Source of the DNA: Coriobacteriaceae bacterium EMTCatB1
GTDB taxonomy: Bacteria > Actinomycetota > Coriobacteriia > Anaerosomatales > Anaerosomataceae
Reading direction: 5' to 3'
Length of the DNA: 64,000 nt
NCBI GenBank assembly: GCA_001950395.1
Contig: BDLO01000001.1
Coordinates: forward strand, 1,277,979-1,341,978
The translations under genes were made by a program, and so were the position numbers. Under the pieces are notes generated by a model. It searched no databases. It was given only the letters and a program-made list of their open reading frames with translations, and was not told the DNA's origin. Below, piece by piece: positions 50,465 to 60,373 of this stretch. Position 1 is the first letter of the stretch. Each line of letters starts with the position of its first letter.

Positions 50465-51277
50465 ATGCGACTTGCAGGGAAGACGGTCGTGGTCACCGGA
50501 GGAGGGAACGGCATCGGTCGTGAGCTCGTGCTGCAGCTGCTGAAACGCGGTGCGCGGGCTGCCGCCGTCGACATCAACGATGCGGCACTTGCCGAGACCG
50601 CATCGCTGGCGGGAGCAGACGCCGAGCGGCTGTCGACGCACGCTGTCAACATCACAGACCGCTCGGCAGTCGAGGCGCTCCCCGAAGCGGTGCTCGCAGC
50701 GCACGGCCAGGTCGACGGGCTCATCAACTGCGCCGGCATCATCCAGCCGTTCGTCAAGCTCAACGACCTCGGCTACGACGCCATCGAGCGCGTGATGAAC
50801 GTGAACTTCTGGGGCGTCGTGAACATGACGAAGACGTTTCTTCCGCACCTGCTCGCTCGGCCGGAGGCGCACATCGCCAACGTCTCGAGCATGGGCGGCT
50901 TCCTGCCGGTTCCGGGTCAGACCGCGTACGGAGCGTCCAAGGCCGCCGTCAAGCTCCTCACCGAGGGGCTGCGCTCGGAGCTGATGGCCACACCGGTGCG
51001 CGTCACCGTCATCTTCCCAGGCGCGATCGGCACCGACATCGCGAAGCACTCGGGCGTGGAAGCTCCTGGCCAGGAGGCGGCTTCGCAGGAAGCGTCGAAG
51101 ATCCCCGTCACGCCGCCCGCTGAGGCCGCGCGGGTCATCCTCGACGGCATCGAAGCGGACACCTACCGCGTGCTCATCGGCAAGGACGCGAAGACGATGG
51201 ACCTGCTTACGCGTCTGATGCCCGACCGCGCAGCGAAGCTCATCTACAAGCAGATGCGGAGCCTGCTTCCGGAGTAA
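50465..51277 (+). CDS. SDR-family oxidoreductase
   Basis: VVVTGGGNGIGRELV; NCAGII; SSMGGFLPVPGQTAYGASKAAV. Confidence 0.92.
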   Translation: MRLAGKTVVVTGGGNGIGRELVLQLLKRGARAAAVDINDAALAETASLAGADAERLSTHAVNITDRSAVEALPEAVLAAHGQVDGLINCAGIIQPFVKLNDLGYDAIERVMNVNFWGVVNMTKTFLPHLLARPEAHIANVSSMGGFLPVPGQTAYGASKAAVKLLTEGLRSELMATPVRVTVIFPGAIGTDIAKHSGVEAPGQEAASQEASKIPVTPPAEAARVILDGIEADTYRVLIGKDAKTMDLLTRLMPDRAAKLIYKQMRSLLPE

Positions 51278-51324
51278 CGGCAGGGCAGCGAGAATCCAGA
51301 CGCCCGCAAGCGTTCGCCTGACCG

Positions 51325-51786
51325 CTAGGCGTCGGCCATCTCCTTCTTGAGCGCCACGATCCGCTCCCGGTACTCCGGCATCGAGGTGCCGAGGATCTGG
51401 CACGCCAGGATGGCCGCGTTCTCCGCGCCGTTGATCGCGACGCACGCGACGGGTACGCCGGTCGGCATCTGAACCATCGAGAGCAGCGAGTCAAGGCCGC
51501 CGAGGTCGCTCGTCCGCATCGGCACCGTGATGACGGGCAGCGGCGTGAGCGCAGCCACCACGCCGCCGAGGTGGGCGGCCTTGCCGGCTGCCGCGATGAT
51601 GACCTTCAGGCCGCGGTCAGTCGCGCTCGTCGCCCACTCGTGGACGCGCGCCGGGTTCCGGTGGGCGCTCATCACGTGCATCTCGTACGGCACGCCGAGC
51701 GCCTCCAGCCTGTCAGCGCACTTCTGCATGACGTCAAGGTCTGACTTCGAGCCCATCACGATGCCGACCAAAGCAGATTCCTGCAT
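51325..51786 (-). CDS. purE: N5-carboxyaminoimidazole ribonucleotide mutase / AIR carboxylase
   Basis: VGIVMGSKSDLDVMQKCADRLEALGVPYEMHVMSAHRNP; AAGKAAHLGGV. Confidence 0.95.
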   Translation of the reverse strand: MQESALVGIVMGSKSDLDVMQKCADRLEALGVPYEMHVMSAHRNPARVHEWATSATDRGLKVIIAAAGKAAHLGGVVAALTPLPVITVPMRTSDLGGLDSLLSMVQMPTGVPVACVAINGAENAAILACQILGTSMPEYRERIVALKKEMADA

Positions 51787-51855
51787 GTCCGCCTCCTTCA
51801 CGCGAGCTCACTCGCTGCGCAGCTCGCCTGCACTGCCTGGCGCGCCCATCCGCCT

Positions 51856-53196
51856 CTAGAACTCCAGCTCCTCGAGCCGCTCGAAGATGACGCCGGCGCG
51901 CTCAAGGAACACCCGGGGGTCGAAGATCGCGTCAAGCTCCTCGCGCGAAAGCGTGCAGTCAGGATCGCGCTCCAGCATCTCTCGGAAGCTCGGGCCGCTC
52001 CTCGCGTGCTGCACGTCGTCCCACACCCGCATCGCGTTGCGCTGCACGATGGCGTACGCGTCCTCTCGCTTCATGCCCGTATCGACGAGCGCGAGCAGCA
52101 CGCGGCTGGAGTAGATGAGGCCGCGCGTCTTCTCGAGGTTCGCGAGCATGTTCTCGGGGTAGACCCGCAGCCCGTCCAGGATCCACGCGAGCTTGTCGAG
52201 CAGGTAGTCGGTGGCGATGAAGCTGTCGGCGAGCACCACGCGCTCCGCTGACGAATGCGAGATGTCGCGCTCGTGCCACAGCGCCACGTTGTCGAAGCCG
52301 GCCTGCGCGTTCGCCTTCACCACGCGCGCAAGCCCGCACACGCGCTCGGCGGTGATCGGGTTGCGCTTGTGCGGCATCGCGCTCGAGCCCTTCTGGCCCT
52401 CCGCGAACGGCTCCTCGGCCTCCAGCGTGTCCGTTTTCTGCAGCGCGCGCACCTCGGTGGCGATGGCTTCGGCAGTCGCGGCGACCGTGGCGAGCACCGC
52501 GAGCACGTGCGCGTGCCGGTCGCGCGCGATGACCTGCGTGGAGCACGGATCGGGCGTCAACCCGAGCCGCTCGCAGACGTAGCGCTCCACGAACGGGTCG
52601 ATGTTGCTGTACGAGCCGACCGCGCCAGAGATCGCGCCCCACGCGCACGAGTACTGGCGCGTCGCGATCAGCCGGCTCTCGGCACGCTTGAGCATCCACG
52701 CCCAGCTCGCCCACTTCTGGCCGAAGAGCATCGGCTCGGCGTGGATCCCGTGCGTGCGCCCGACGCACAGCGTGTCGCGGAACTCGAGCGCGCGCCTCCG
52801 GCAGATGCGGCCAAGACGGCGCACGTCCTCGATGATGATGTCTTGCGCCTGCGTCATCTGCACGCACAAGGCGGTGTCGCCTAGGTCCGATGAGGTCATG
52901 CCGTAGTGGACCCAGCGGCTCGGCTTGGGGTCGTCCGGGCCGAGACCCTCGTCGATGTGCTCGGCCATGTTCGTCAGGAAGGCGATGACGTCGTGGCTCG
53001 TGACGCGCTCGATCTCCTCGATGCGCGCGACGTCGAACGCCGCCTTCTCGCGGATGACGGCAAGGTCGTCCGCCGGCACGATCCCGAGCTCGGCGAGCGC
53101 CTCGCACGCGAGGATCTCGATGCGCTTCCAGATCTCGAACTTGTTCTCGAGCGACCAGATGCGACCCATCTCGGGGCGCGTGTACCGTTCGATCAT
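51856..53196 (-). CDS. purB: Adenylosuccinate lyase
   Basis: MIERYTRPEMGRIWSLENKFEIW; KGSSAMPHKRNPITAERVCGLAR. Confidence 0.95.
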   Translation of the reverse strand: MIERYTRPEMGRIWSLENKFEIWKRIEILACEALAELGIVPADDLAVIREKAAFDVARIEEIERVTSHDVIAFLTNMAEHIDEGLGPDDPKPSRWVHYGMTSSDLGDTALCVQMTQAQDIIIEDVRRLGRICRRRALEFRDTLCVGRTHGIHAEPMLFGQKWASWAWMLKRAESRLIATRQYSCAWGAISGAVGSYSNIDPFVERYVCERLGLTPDPCSTQVIARDRHAHVLAVLATVAATAEAIATEVRALQKTDTLEAEEPFAEGQKGSSAMPHKRNPITAERVCGLARVVKANAQAGFDNVALWHERDISHSSAERVVLADSFIATDYLLDKLAWILDGLRVYPENMLANLEKTRGLIYSSRVLLALVDTGMKREDAYAIVQRNAMRVWDDVQHARSGPSFREMLERDPDCTLSREELDAIFDPRVFLERAGVIFERLEELEF

Positions 53197-53276
53197 CGTC
53201 GGCTCCTTCGGCGAGTCGGCGCGGCGCTGGTGCGGACATTATCGCCGAGCGGGACCCTCCGGTCACGCCGGACCCA

Positions 53277-53951
53277 TCAGCGCGTGGTCGGCTTCGCGCC
53301 CTTCACGAACCCGACGTCCCAGTGCCTGCCGTCGCAGAACGGCTTGTTGTGCGAGGCGCCGCAGCGGCACAGCGTGCAGTGCTCGTGCGAGGCGCCTCGC
53401 GGACGCTCGGCGTCGGCGACCTCTACCCACCCCTGCACGAAGTACGGTCCGTCGTCAGAGACGACGACCGCCGGCTCGCGCTCCACGTCCGTGTGCTCTA
53501 CGCCGTCGATGCTGTAGCTCAACGCCCCTGACGGGCACTTCTCGCAGATGCGGACGATCTCCTCCACGCTCGCACCGTCAGGGTCGATCCACGGGCGCCG
53601 GCTGCGGTCGAAGACCGAAGGGAGCTCGCGCACGCAGTACTCCACGTGGGCGCACAGCGCGCGGTTGTCGTGGACGGTGATGCGGGCGCCGACGTAGTCG
53701 ACGCGCTTCCCCGCTCCCGCCTTCCACAGACGCTCACTCGAGAATCCGACCTCGGCGTGCGAGCCGTCGCAGAACGGCTTGCGCGAAGACGCCCCGCAAC
53801 GGCAGAGCACCGCGGTCTCGCCGCACGAGATCTCGGCGCCATCGTCGTCGAGCAACTGCGCGAGGTCGTCCGACTCCGTCCGCCTGCGATACACGAGCGG
53901 GCCGTTCGTGAGCGGCTGGATGCGAGGTCGTCGCTCTTCACCGGATTCCAT
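53277..53951 (-). CDS. CDGSH iron-sulfur protein with CDGSH / divergent 4Fe-4S / CDGSH-like tripartite architecture
   Basis: CRCGASSRKPFCDGSH; CAHVEYC...CEKCPSGAL; CRCGASHNKPFCDGRH. Confidence 0.88.
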   Translation of the reverse strand: MESGEERRPRIQPLTNGPLVYRRRTESDDLAQLLDDDGAEISCGETAVLCRCGASSRKPFCDGSHAEVGFSSERLWKAGAGKRVDYVGARITVHDNRALCAHVEYCVRELPSVFDRSRRPWIDPDGASVEEIVRICEKCPSGALSYSIDGVEHTDVEREPAVVVSDDGPYFVQGWVEVADAERPRGASHEHCTLCRCGASHNKPFCDGRHWDVGFVKGAKPTTR

Positions 53952-54037
53952 CGCGGACTCCTATCCCGCAGGCCCCATGCGCCTGCTCGACGATGGGTAT
54001 CACTAACAGTACACCACTCGACCCGAAAGGAGCTGCC

Positions 54038-54613
54038 ATGCCGAGCATCAGGGGCACGCGCACGGAGCAGAACCTGCTCAAGGCTTTCGCTGGCGAGAGC
54101 CAAGCACGGATGCGGTACACGTACTTCGCCAGCGTGGCGAAGAAGGAGGGCTTCGAGCAGATCTCGGCGATCTTCACTGAGACCGCCGACAACGAGAAGG
54201 AGCACGCCAAGGTCTTCTTCAAGTACCTCGAGGGCGGCGACGTGGAGATCACGGCGGCGTACCCGGCCGGCGTGATCGGCACCACCGCCGAGAACCTCTT
54301 GGCCGCCGCGGAAGGCGAGCTCATGGAGTGGGGGACGCTGTATCCGGAGTTCGCCCGCATCGCCGACGAGGAGGGCTTCCCGGAGATCGCGACCTCGTTC
54401 CGCGAGATCGCCAAGGTCGAGTCGTACCACGAGCGCCGCTACCGCAAGCTGCTCGAGAACGTCAACGGCTTCACGGTATTCAAGAAGGACGGCGTCGTGT
54501 TCTGGAAGTGCCGCAACTGCGGGTACGTATACGAGGGCGCCGAGGCGCCGCTGGAGTGCCCGGCGTGCAAGCACCCGCAGGCGTACTACGAGCTGTGGTG
54601 CGAGAACTACTAG
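54038..54613 (+). CDS. Rubrerythrin
   Basis: GTRTEQNLLKAFAGESQARMRYTYFA; EVE/EKEHAK ligands; C-terminal rubredoxin CRNCGYVYEG...CPACKHPQAYYELW. Confidence 0.95.
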   Translation: MPSIRGTRTEQNLLKAFAGESQARMRYTYFASVAKKEGFEQISAIFTETADNEKEHAKVFFKYLEGGDVEITAAYPAGVIGTTAENLLAAAEGELMEWGTLYPEFARIADEEGFPEIATSFREIAKVESYHERRYRKLLENVNGFTVFKKDGVVFWKCRNCGYVYEGAEAPLECPACKHPQAYYELWCENY

Positions 54614-54642
54614 CCCGAGCGCAGCTCAAGCGGAAGCAGCAC

Positions 54643-54669
54643 AAGCGCCCCGGGCACGCCGGGGCGCTT
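54643..54669. terminator. Bidirectional terminator-like hairpin between convergent rubrerythrin and PAS genes
   Basis: AAGCGCCCCGG-GCACG-CCGGGGCGCTT perfect 11-bp stem. Confidence 0.65.
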
Positions 54670-54687
54670 CTCGTTGCGGGCTCGCGG

Positions 54688-55080
54688 CTACCGCTCTGCG
54701 AGGCCGCCTTCGGCGTACTCAGTGACGTCGTGGGCGATGAGCAGCACGCCGTACACCCCGCCGTCTTCGCAGCACAAAGGCGTGAGCGAGATGTCGAGCC
54801 ACCGGCTGCCGCGTTGCGGCGAGCTGCGGTGGATGTGGCGGTACGCCCGCCTGTCAGCCGCCGCGCGCTCGATCCACGCCTGGAGCGGCTCCATGACCTC
54901 GGCCGGATACGCGAGCTCCTGCCAGTGGCGGCCGATGACGTCGACCGGGTCGTCGCCGAGGAATCCGGCGGCGGCGTTGTTCACGTAGAGGTAGCGACCG
55001 TCCGGCGTGAACACGAACACGAGCTCGGGGACATCGGACAGCACCTCGGCGACAGCGTCTATCGGACTGTAGTCGCGCAT
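54688..55080 (-). CDS. Stand-alone PAS-domain protein
   Basis: VPELVFVFTPDGRYLYVNNAAAGFLG...DVIGRHWQEL...DISLTPLCCEDGGVYGVLLIAHDVTE. Confidence 0.8.
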   Translation of the reverse strand: MRDYSPIDAVAEVLSDVPELVFVFTPDGRYLYVNNAAAGFLGDDPVDVIGRHWQELAYPAEVMEPLQAWIERAAADRRAYRHIHRSSPQRGSRWLDISLTPLCCEDGGVYGVLLIAHDVTEYAEGGLAER

Positions 55081-55205
55081 CTGCGCCTCCAGAGCTTCAC
55101 GTCAACGAGCGTGCGTCGTTCATACATACTAACACTTCCGCTCGACGCCCGCTTTCTCCCGGCACAGAGAAGACGCGGCGGGGCCATGTGCGAGTCATCG
55201 CCCGC

Positions 55206-56354
55206 TCACCTGTGGATGAGCCGCCCGAGCAACGGCACCTCGATCTCGATGGCACCTTCCGGGCACATCTCCTGGCAGCAGTAGCACCGTATGCAGCGCG
55301 AGTAGTCGTGACACGGCGGCTGCCGGTCGGCAGGCCCGCCCGCCGTCGCCCAATCGACCGCCTTCGGCGTGACCGGGCACACGCTCACGCAGGTGCCGCA
55401 CGCCGTGCATCGCTCCGCGCGGATCACGGGCTTCGGCACGACGAGCCGCCGGATCAGCCCAGCGGGGCCCTTCCGGTCGCTCGCCGTCGGGAGCGGGCTG
55501 CGGTTCACGTCGAAGTCCTCGGCCACGAACTCCTCGACCGGGTCGCCCAGGTGCTCGACCTCGTGCGCTGTGCCCAAGCCGAAACCTTCGCCGTGCACGA
55601 TCGTGCCGATGAGCGCGGGGTCCAGCGCCGCGATGCGCGCGAGCGTCGCATCGAGGGCGACGGGGTCGGTCGAGGCGATGATCGCGCCGATCTTCCTGGC
55701 ATTGCCTGACCGAGGGCCGTTGCCCTCCATCGCTACCACGGCGTCGCACACGAACAGACGCGGCGCGATGCAGCGGTTGAGATCGACGAGCATCTGGCAG
55801 AACCGGTCGACGTCGGGCATTCGCGCGTGCCACTCGCCTTTCCGCAGCCCCACCACGCACCCGAACTGGTTCTTCACCGCACCGGTGATGCGCGTCAGCC
55901 CGTGCGTCTTGAACTTCGGGAGCGAGACGACGCCGTCTGCGTCGAGCACGCCGTTCGCGAGGAAGAACTGCTTGATGAGACGGCCCTCGGGGAAGGACAC
56001 CTGGCGACCGTCTGAGAAGTCCGCAAGCGCGATTCCCAGATCCTCGGCAGCGGCAGCGATGCCCGCCTTGCGAGCCGCCCCCGCCGTCGAGCCGAACCCG
56101 GGCGAGTCGCCGTACGACAGCGCCGCGCCACACGCGGTGAGCGCCCTCGCCACCGCTTTGAAGACCTCCGGGTGAGTCGTCACTGCCTCGTCCGGCGTCG
56201 AGCCCACGAGCAGGTTCGGCTTGAGCAGGATGCGTTCGCCCTCCCGGACGAACCGCTCCGCGCCGCCGAGCAGCGAAAGCGCCCGATCGACGGCACGCTG
56301 GACTTCTTCCGGTTCGTAGCTATCGCATCGTGCAATCGCCACCTGCGAGGCCAT
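55206..56354 (-). CDS. DUF362 domain protein with C-terminal 2x[4Fe-4S] ferredoxin
   Basis: LLKPNLLVGSTPDEAVTTHPEV; KTHGLTRITGAVKNQFG; CTACGTCVSVCPVTPKAVD...CIRCYCCQEMCPEGAI. Confidence 0.9.
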   Translation of the reverse strand: MASQVAIARCDSYEPEEVQRAVDRALSLLGGAERFVREGERILLKPNLLVGSTPDEAVTTHPEVFKAVARALTACGAALSYGDSPGFGSTAGAARKAGIAAAAEDLGIALADFSDGRQVSFPEGRLIKQFFLANGVLDADGVVSLPKFKTHGLTRITGAVKNQFGCVVGLRKGEWHARMPDVDRFCQMLVDLNRCIAPRLFVCDAVVAMEGNGPRSGNARKIGAIIASTDPVALDATLARIAALDPALIGTIVHGEGFGLGTAHEVEHLGDPVEEFVAEDFDVNRSPLPTASDRKGPAGLIRRLVVPKPVIRAERCTACGTCVSVCPVTPKAVDWATAGGPADRQPPCHDYSRCIRCYCCQEMCPEGAIEIEVPLLGRLIHR

Positions 56355-56436
56355 GTTCGCTCCCGTCACCCGTCGTCGCGCCTCCATCAATCGTACCCGA
56401 GGAACCCCCTTGCATCCCGAAACGATGCGTACTAAC

Positions 56437-56448
56437 CTGACTAGTCAG
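56437..56448. promoter_or_regulatory. Perfect 12-bp palindrome CTGACTAGTCAG upstream of YhgE/Pip gene (candidate TetR operator)
   Basis: Read directly at 56437-56448, about 35 nt before the start codon. Confidence 0.45.
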
Positions 56449-56482
56449 TATAACTCGCGCACCAATCGTGGGAGGAGCAGCT

Positions 56483-58510
56483 ATGTACTCGTTCGCACTC
56501 GCGCGCGCGGAGATGAAGCGCGCGCTCACTGACAGGAAAGTGCGCCTCGCGACCCTCGTGATCACGCTCGTGCCGCTTCTGTACGGCGCGCTGTACCTGT
56601 GGGCGTTCTGGGACCCGTACGCCCGCCTCGACCACTTGCCGGTCGCGCTCATCAACGAGGACCGCCCCGCGACGACTGACGACGGCGAGCGGATCTTCGC
56701 TGGGAAGGACATCGCAGACGAGCTGCTCGACCGACGCACCTTCGAGTGGCACGTCGTGTCGAGCGAGGAGGCGCGGCGCGGGCTCGAGAGCGGACGCTAC
56801 TACCTTTCGCTGACGATTCCAGCCGACTTCAGCGCGTCGCTCGCCTCCGCAGACTCGACTCGCCCGACGCCCGCGCAGCTTCAGGTGCGCGCGCACGAGT
56901 CTGCGAACCTGCTTGCCGCGCAGATCGGCGACCGCGTGTTCCAGGAGGTCCGCGCCGCGGCGAGCGCGAGCGCCGCACGGAAGTACGTGGACGCGATGCT
57001 GCTCGGCTTCAGCGACGCACACGGCAAGATCGAGTCCGCCGCGCTCGGTGCACGCGACCTCGCAGAAGGGCTCGAGGACGCGAAACGCGGCGCCCAGAAG
57101 CTCGCCTCCGGCGCTCACGACGCGAGCGTCGGCGCCGCCTCGCTCAGCAGCGGCCTGGGCGAGCTGGACGCTGGCGCGCAGCGCTTGCGAGCGGGAACGA
57201 GCGAGCTGGCCTCCGGGCTGGAGCGCCTCGCAGCAGGTACGCACCAGGCGAGCGCCGGGGCCGCGTCGGTCCGGGACGGCAGCACGGCCGTCGCCGAGGG
57301 CGTCGACCTCGCAGCGCACAAGCTCCAAGATGCCGCAGCTGGCACTGGACAGCTGAAGCAGGCGGCTTCCGGGACGCTCGCCGCGCTGCAGGCGTACCTC
57401 GCCTCGAATCCGGAAGCGGGCTCGGATCCCGCATTCTCCCAGGCGCTCGGCGCCGCCCAGGCGACCGCCGCCGGGGTCGCCTCCCTCGCCGACGGGCTCT
57501 CGCAAGCGACGGGAGACATGAAGGCTCTCGCGGCCGGAGCCGAGCAGCTGCGCGCCGGCGCGACCGATCTCGCGAAGGGCGTCGCTGCCCTCGACGAAGC
57601 CGCTGCGCAGGCGGCTGACGGCGCACGATCGCTGGACGACGGTGCAGCCGCCCTCGAATCCGGCGCCTCGCAGGCGCACGCCGGCGCAGCGCAGCTGTCT
57701 GCTGGCCTCCGAAAGCTGGACGGCGGCACGCACGCGCTCGCCACTGGGCTCGCTCCTGCCGTGAGCGGCTCGGCTGAGCTCGCGGACGGCTTGACGGCCG
57801 GGGCGGACGCGCTGCCGGATCTCGACGAGGACGCTCGCGCCACCAAGGCCGACGTCATGTCCGACCCGGTACGCCTGACCACGAACCGCATCGATCCGGT
57901 CCCCAACTACGGCACCGGCTTCTCGCCGTACTTCATCCCGCTCGCGCTGTGGGTCGGCGCGCTCATGGCCTTCTTCGTCGTGCATCCGCTGCCCGCCCGA
58001 GCGATCGAGGAGCGGCGGCCGTCGCTTGAGGCAACGCTTGCCGGCTACTGGCCGGCTGCGCTCATCGGTATCGCGCAGACGGTGGTGATGCTGGCGGTGC
58101 TGCAGGTCGCGCTCGGCCTGAAGCCCACGAACGCGCTCGCGCTCTATGCGTTCACCGTGCTTTCCGCGCTCACCTTCCTCGCGATCCTGCAGTGGCTGAG
58201 CGCTGCGTTCGGACCGGTCGGCAAGTTCCTTTCCATCGTGCTGCTGATGCTGCAGTTGACCTCGTCCGCCGGGACCTTCCCGCTCGAGACGGTCCCTCCG
58301 TTCTTCCAGGCCATCAATCCATACCTGCCGATGACGTACGTGGTCGCCGGCTTGCGTGAAGCCATTTCAGGAGGCGATATGGCGCGGCTTGCCTCAGACG
58401 CGCGGACGCTCGTCGCCTTCCTGCTCGGGGCGCTCGCGCTCTCGACGATCACGGCCTGGCGAGCACGAACCTGGAGCCCCGAGCGGCTTCGCCCGGCGCT
58501 CGAGCTCTAG
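56483..58510 (+). CDS. YhgE/Pip domain-containing membrane protein
   Basis: N-terminal TM; long Ala/Gly-rich repeats with spaced L-x-x-GA; C-terminal ABC-2-like multi-TM domain. Confidence 0.88.
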   Translation: MYSFALARAEMKRALTDRKVRLATLVITLVPLLYGALYLWAFWDPYARLDHLPVALINEDRPATTDDGERIFAGKDIADELLDRRTFEWHVVSSEEARRGLESGRYYLSLTIPADFSASLASADSTRPTPAQLQVRAHESANLLAAQIGDRVFQEVRAAASASAARKYVDAMLLGFSDAHGKIESAALGARDLAEGLEDAKRGAQKLASGAHDASVGAASLSSGLGELDAGAQRLRAGTSELASGLERLAAGTHQASAGAASVRDGSTAVAEGVDLAAHKLQDAAAGTGQLKQAASGTLAALQAYLASNPEAGSDPAFSQALGAAQATAAGVASLADGLSQATGDMKALAAGAEQLRAGATDLAKGVAALDEAAAQAADGARSLDDGAAALESGASQAHAGAAQLSAGLRKLDGGTHALATGLAPAVSGSAELADGLTAGADALPDLDEDARATKADVMSDPVRLTTNRIDPVPNYGTGFSPYFIPLALWVGALMAFFVVHPLPARAIEERRPSLEATLAGYWPAALIGIAQTVVMLAVLQVALGLKPTNALALYAFTVLSALTFLAILQWLSAAFGPVGKFLSIVLLMLQLTSSAGTFPLETVPPFFQAINPYLPMTYVVAGLREAISGGDMARLASDARTLVAFLLGALALSTITAWRARTWSPERLRPALEL

Positions 58511-58591
58511 GAGCGGCTGCGGAGCGCGTTCGGCTGCGGGCGCGCTCCGCCCACCGTGCAGTAGAATCGCGGCGGGACGAGAGGAGGCGCC

Positions 58592-59200
58592 GTGGGAGCC
58601 GGTTCGGCCAGCACACGGGAGAAGATGTTCAAGGCAGCGTTGGAGCTCATCGCCGACAAGGGCGTGAGCGCCACCACGGTCGACGAGATCGTCGAGCGCG
58701 CCGGCGTGGCCAAGGGCACCGTCTACTACCACTTCTCGGGCGGCAAGACCGAGCTCATCGAGGCGCTTATCGCGTCCGAGCTGACGCCGCTTGCCGAGCG
58801 GTTGCGCCAAATCGCAGCCGAGGAAGCCTCCCCCGCAAAGCGCATCGCGGAGTTGGTGCGCGCCGAGCTCGCATGGATCCGCGACAACCGCGACTTCGCA
58901 AAGATGCTCGTCACCGAGCTGTGGCGCGAGGAGCGCGCCTGGCGCGACTCCCTCGTGCTGCTGCGGACGAACATCCTCGGATACTTCCGCGACGCGATCG
59001 CCGAAGGCGTCGCTGCGGGCGCGTTCCGCGCCGATCTCGACCCTGACTTCGCCGCGTCGGCCCTGTTCGGGATGACCGTCACAGTCGCGCTCGACTGGCT
59101 GGTGTTCTACCCAAAGCGCCCCCTGGAGTTCGTAGCCGGGCAGATCGACGCCCTCGCGTCTGCCGCGGTCAGGACCGGGGAGCCAACTGCTGGCCGCTAG
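58592..59200 (+). CDS. TetR/AcrR family transcriptional regulator
   Basis: MFKAALELIADKGVSATTVDEIVERAGVAKGTVYYHFSGGKTELIEAL. Confidence 0.93.
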   Translation: MGAGSASTREKMFKAALELIADKGVSATTVDEIVERAGVAKGTVYYHFSGGKTELIEALIASELTPLAERLRQIAAEEASPAKRIAELVRAELAWIRDNRDFAKMLVTELWREERAWRDSLVLLRTNILGYFRDAIAEGVAAGAFRADLDPDFAASALFGMTVTVALDWLVFYPKRPLEFVAGQIDALASAAVRTGEPTAGR

Positions 59201-60195
59201 CTCTTCTCGGCGATCCACGCTCGGTACTCGTCCAAGAGCGCCACGAGCTCCGCGTGGCTGCGCGCATGATTGACGAGCTCGCGGAAGCGGGCCGCCCCCG
59301 GCATCTCGTGCACGTACCACGCCACGTGCTTGCGCATGCGCGTGAAGGCCCGCTCGCCCGCGAACGCCACGAGCGCCTCGGCATGCTCGCGAGCGACGTC
59401 GATGCGCTCGAGCCAGCTCGGCTTGGGAAGCCGCTCACCGCGCTCGATGAGGGCGCGGGCCTGCGCGAAGATCCACGGGTTGCCCTGCGCGCCGCGCGCG
59501 ATCATGACGGCATCGACGCCCGTCTGCTCCAGCATCCGCTTGGCGTCATCTGCGCTGAAGACGTCGCCTGACCCGATGACCGGCACCCGCACCGCCGACT
59601 TGACAGCCACGATGACGCACCAGTCCGCGCGCCCCGAGTAGAACTGCTCGCGGGTGCGCCCGTGCACCGCGAGCGCACACGCGCCCGCCTCCTCGAGCGC
59701 GAGCGCGAACTCGACGGCGTTCACCTCGTCCGCGGACCAACCAGCCCGGAACTTCGCGGTCACCGGCGCATCCACGCGCTCAGCTATGGCGCGCACGACG
59801 GTCGCAGCCCGCTCAGGATCGCGCATGAGCGCGCACCCCTCGCCCTTGCGCACCACCTTCGCGACCGGACATCCCATGTTCACGTCGAGAAACGCGATCC
59901 GCCCCGCGTACCGCTCGTACAGCCGCGCTGCCTGCTCCGCCATCATCTGCGGGTCAGCACCGAACAACTGGATGGCGACCGGCACCTCTTCAGGCGCAAA
60001 CGACAGGAGGGCACGAGCTGCCGCCGCACCCGGGTTGTAGTGCAGTCCCTTCGCGCTCACCATCTCGGTGTAGGTGAGACCGGCGCCCATGCGCTTGCAA
60101 ATCGCGCGGAACGGCGCATCCGTGACTCCGGCCATCGGAGCCAAGATGACGAGTGCGGAGCGCAGGAGCGGAGCAAGATCGCGGCGCGGTTGCAT
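59197..60195 (-). CDS. dusB: tRNA-dihydrouridine synthase (DusB-like)
   Basis: LAPMAGVTDAPFRAICKRMGAGLTYTEMVSAKGL; DVNMGCPVAKVVRKGEGCALM; VHGRTREQFYSG. Confidence 0.92.
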   Translation of the reverse strand: MQPRRDLAPLLRSALVILAPMAGVTDAPFRAICKRMGAGLTYTEMVSAKGLHYNPGAAAARALLSFAPEEVPVAIQLFGADPQMMAEQAARLYERYAGRIAFLDVNMGCPVAKVVRKGEGCALMRDPERAATVVRAIAERVDAPVTAKFRAGWSADEVNAVEFALALEEAGACALAVHGRTREQFYSGRADWCVIVAVKSAVRVPVIGSGDVFSADDAKRMLEQTGVDAVMIARGAQGNPWIFAQARALIERGERLPKPSWLERIDVAREHAEALVAFAGERAFTRMRKHVAWYVHEMPGAARFRELVNHARSHAELVALLDEYRAWIAEKS

Positions 60196-60228
60196 GCGAC
60201 GATGATAGCGGGTCGACGGGGCGATGGC

Positions 60229-60283
60229 GGCCGTGCCGGTCACGAGCGTGGGGTTGCCCCAGGGGTCGTAGGCGTAGGTGGCG
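60229..60283 (-). pseudogene. RHS-repeat scar (ATYAYDPWGNPTLVTGTAA)
   Basis: 55-bp segment matching 61937-61991 with one mismatch by eye; open in frame with dusB. Confidence 0.75.
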
Positions 60284-60373
60284 GTGACTTCAGGGCCTTC
60301 TCCCTGCCTTCTGTCTGCTCTGATGAGCATACAGTGCGGCGACGGCGCCCGAGACAAGAGCCGATCGAACCAG

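Noticed and set aside
54641-54669. GC-rich hairpin after rubrerythrin as a riboswitch or regulatory RNA
   Set aside because: Simple perfect 11-bp stem between convergent genes; best explained as a terminator.
57060-57790. Ala/Gly-rich periodic DNA in the yhgE gene as a tandem repeat or CRISPR-like element
   Set aside because: Periodicity reflects the protein's heptad-like L-x-x-GA repeats; no conserved DNA repeat units or spacers.
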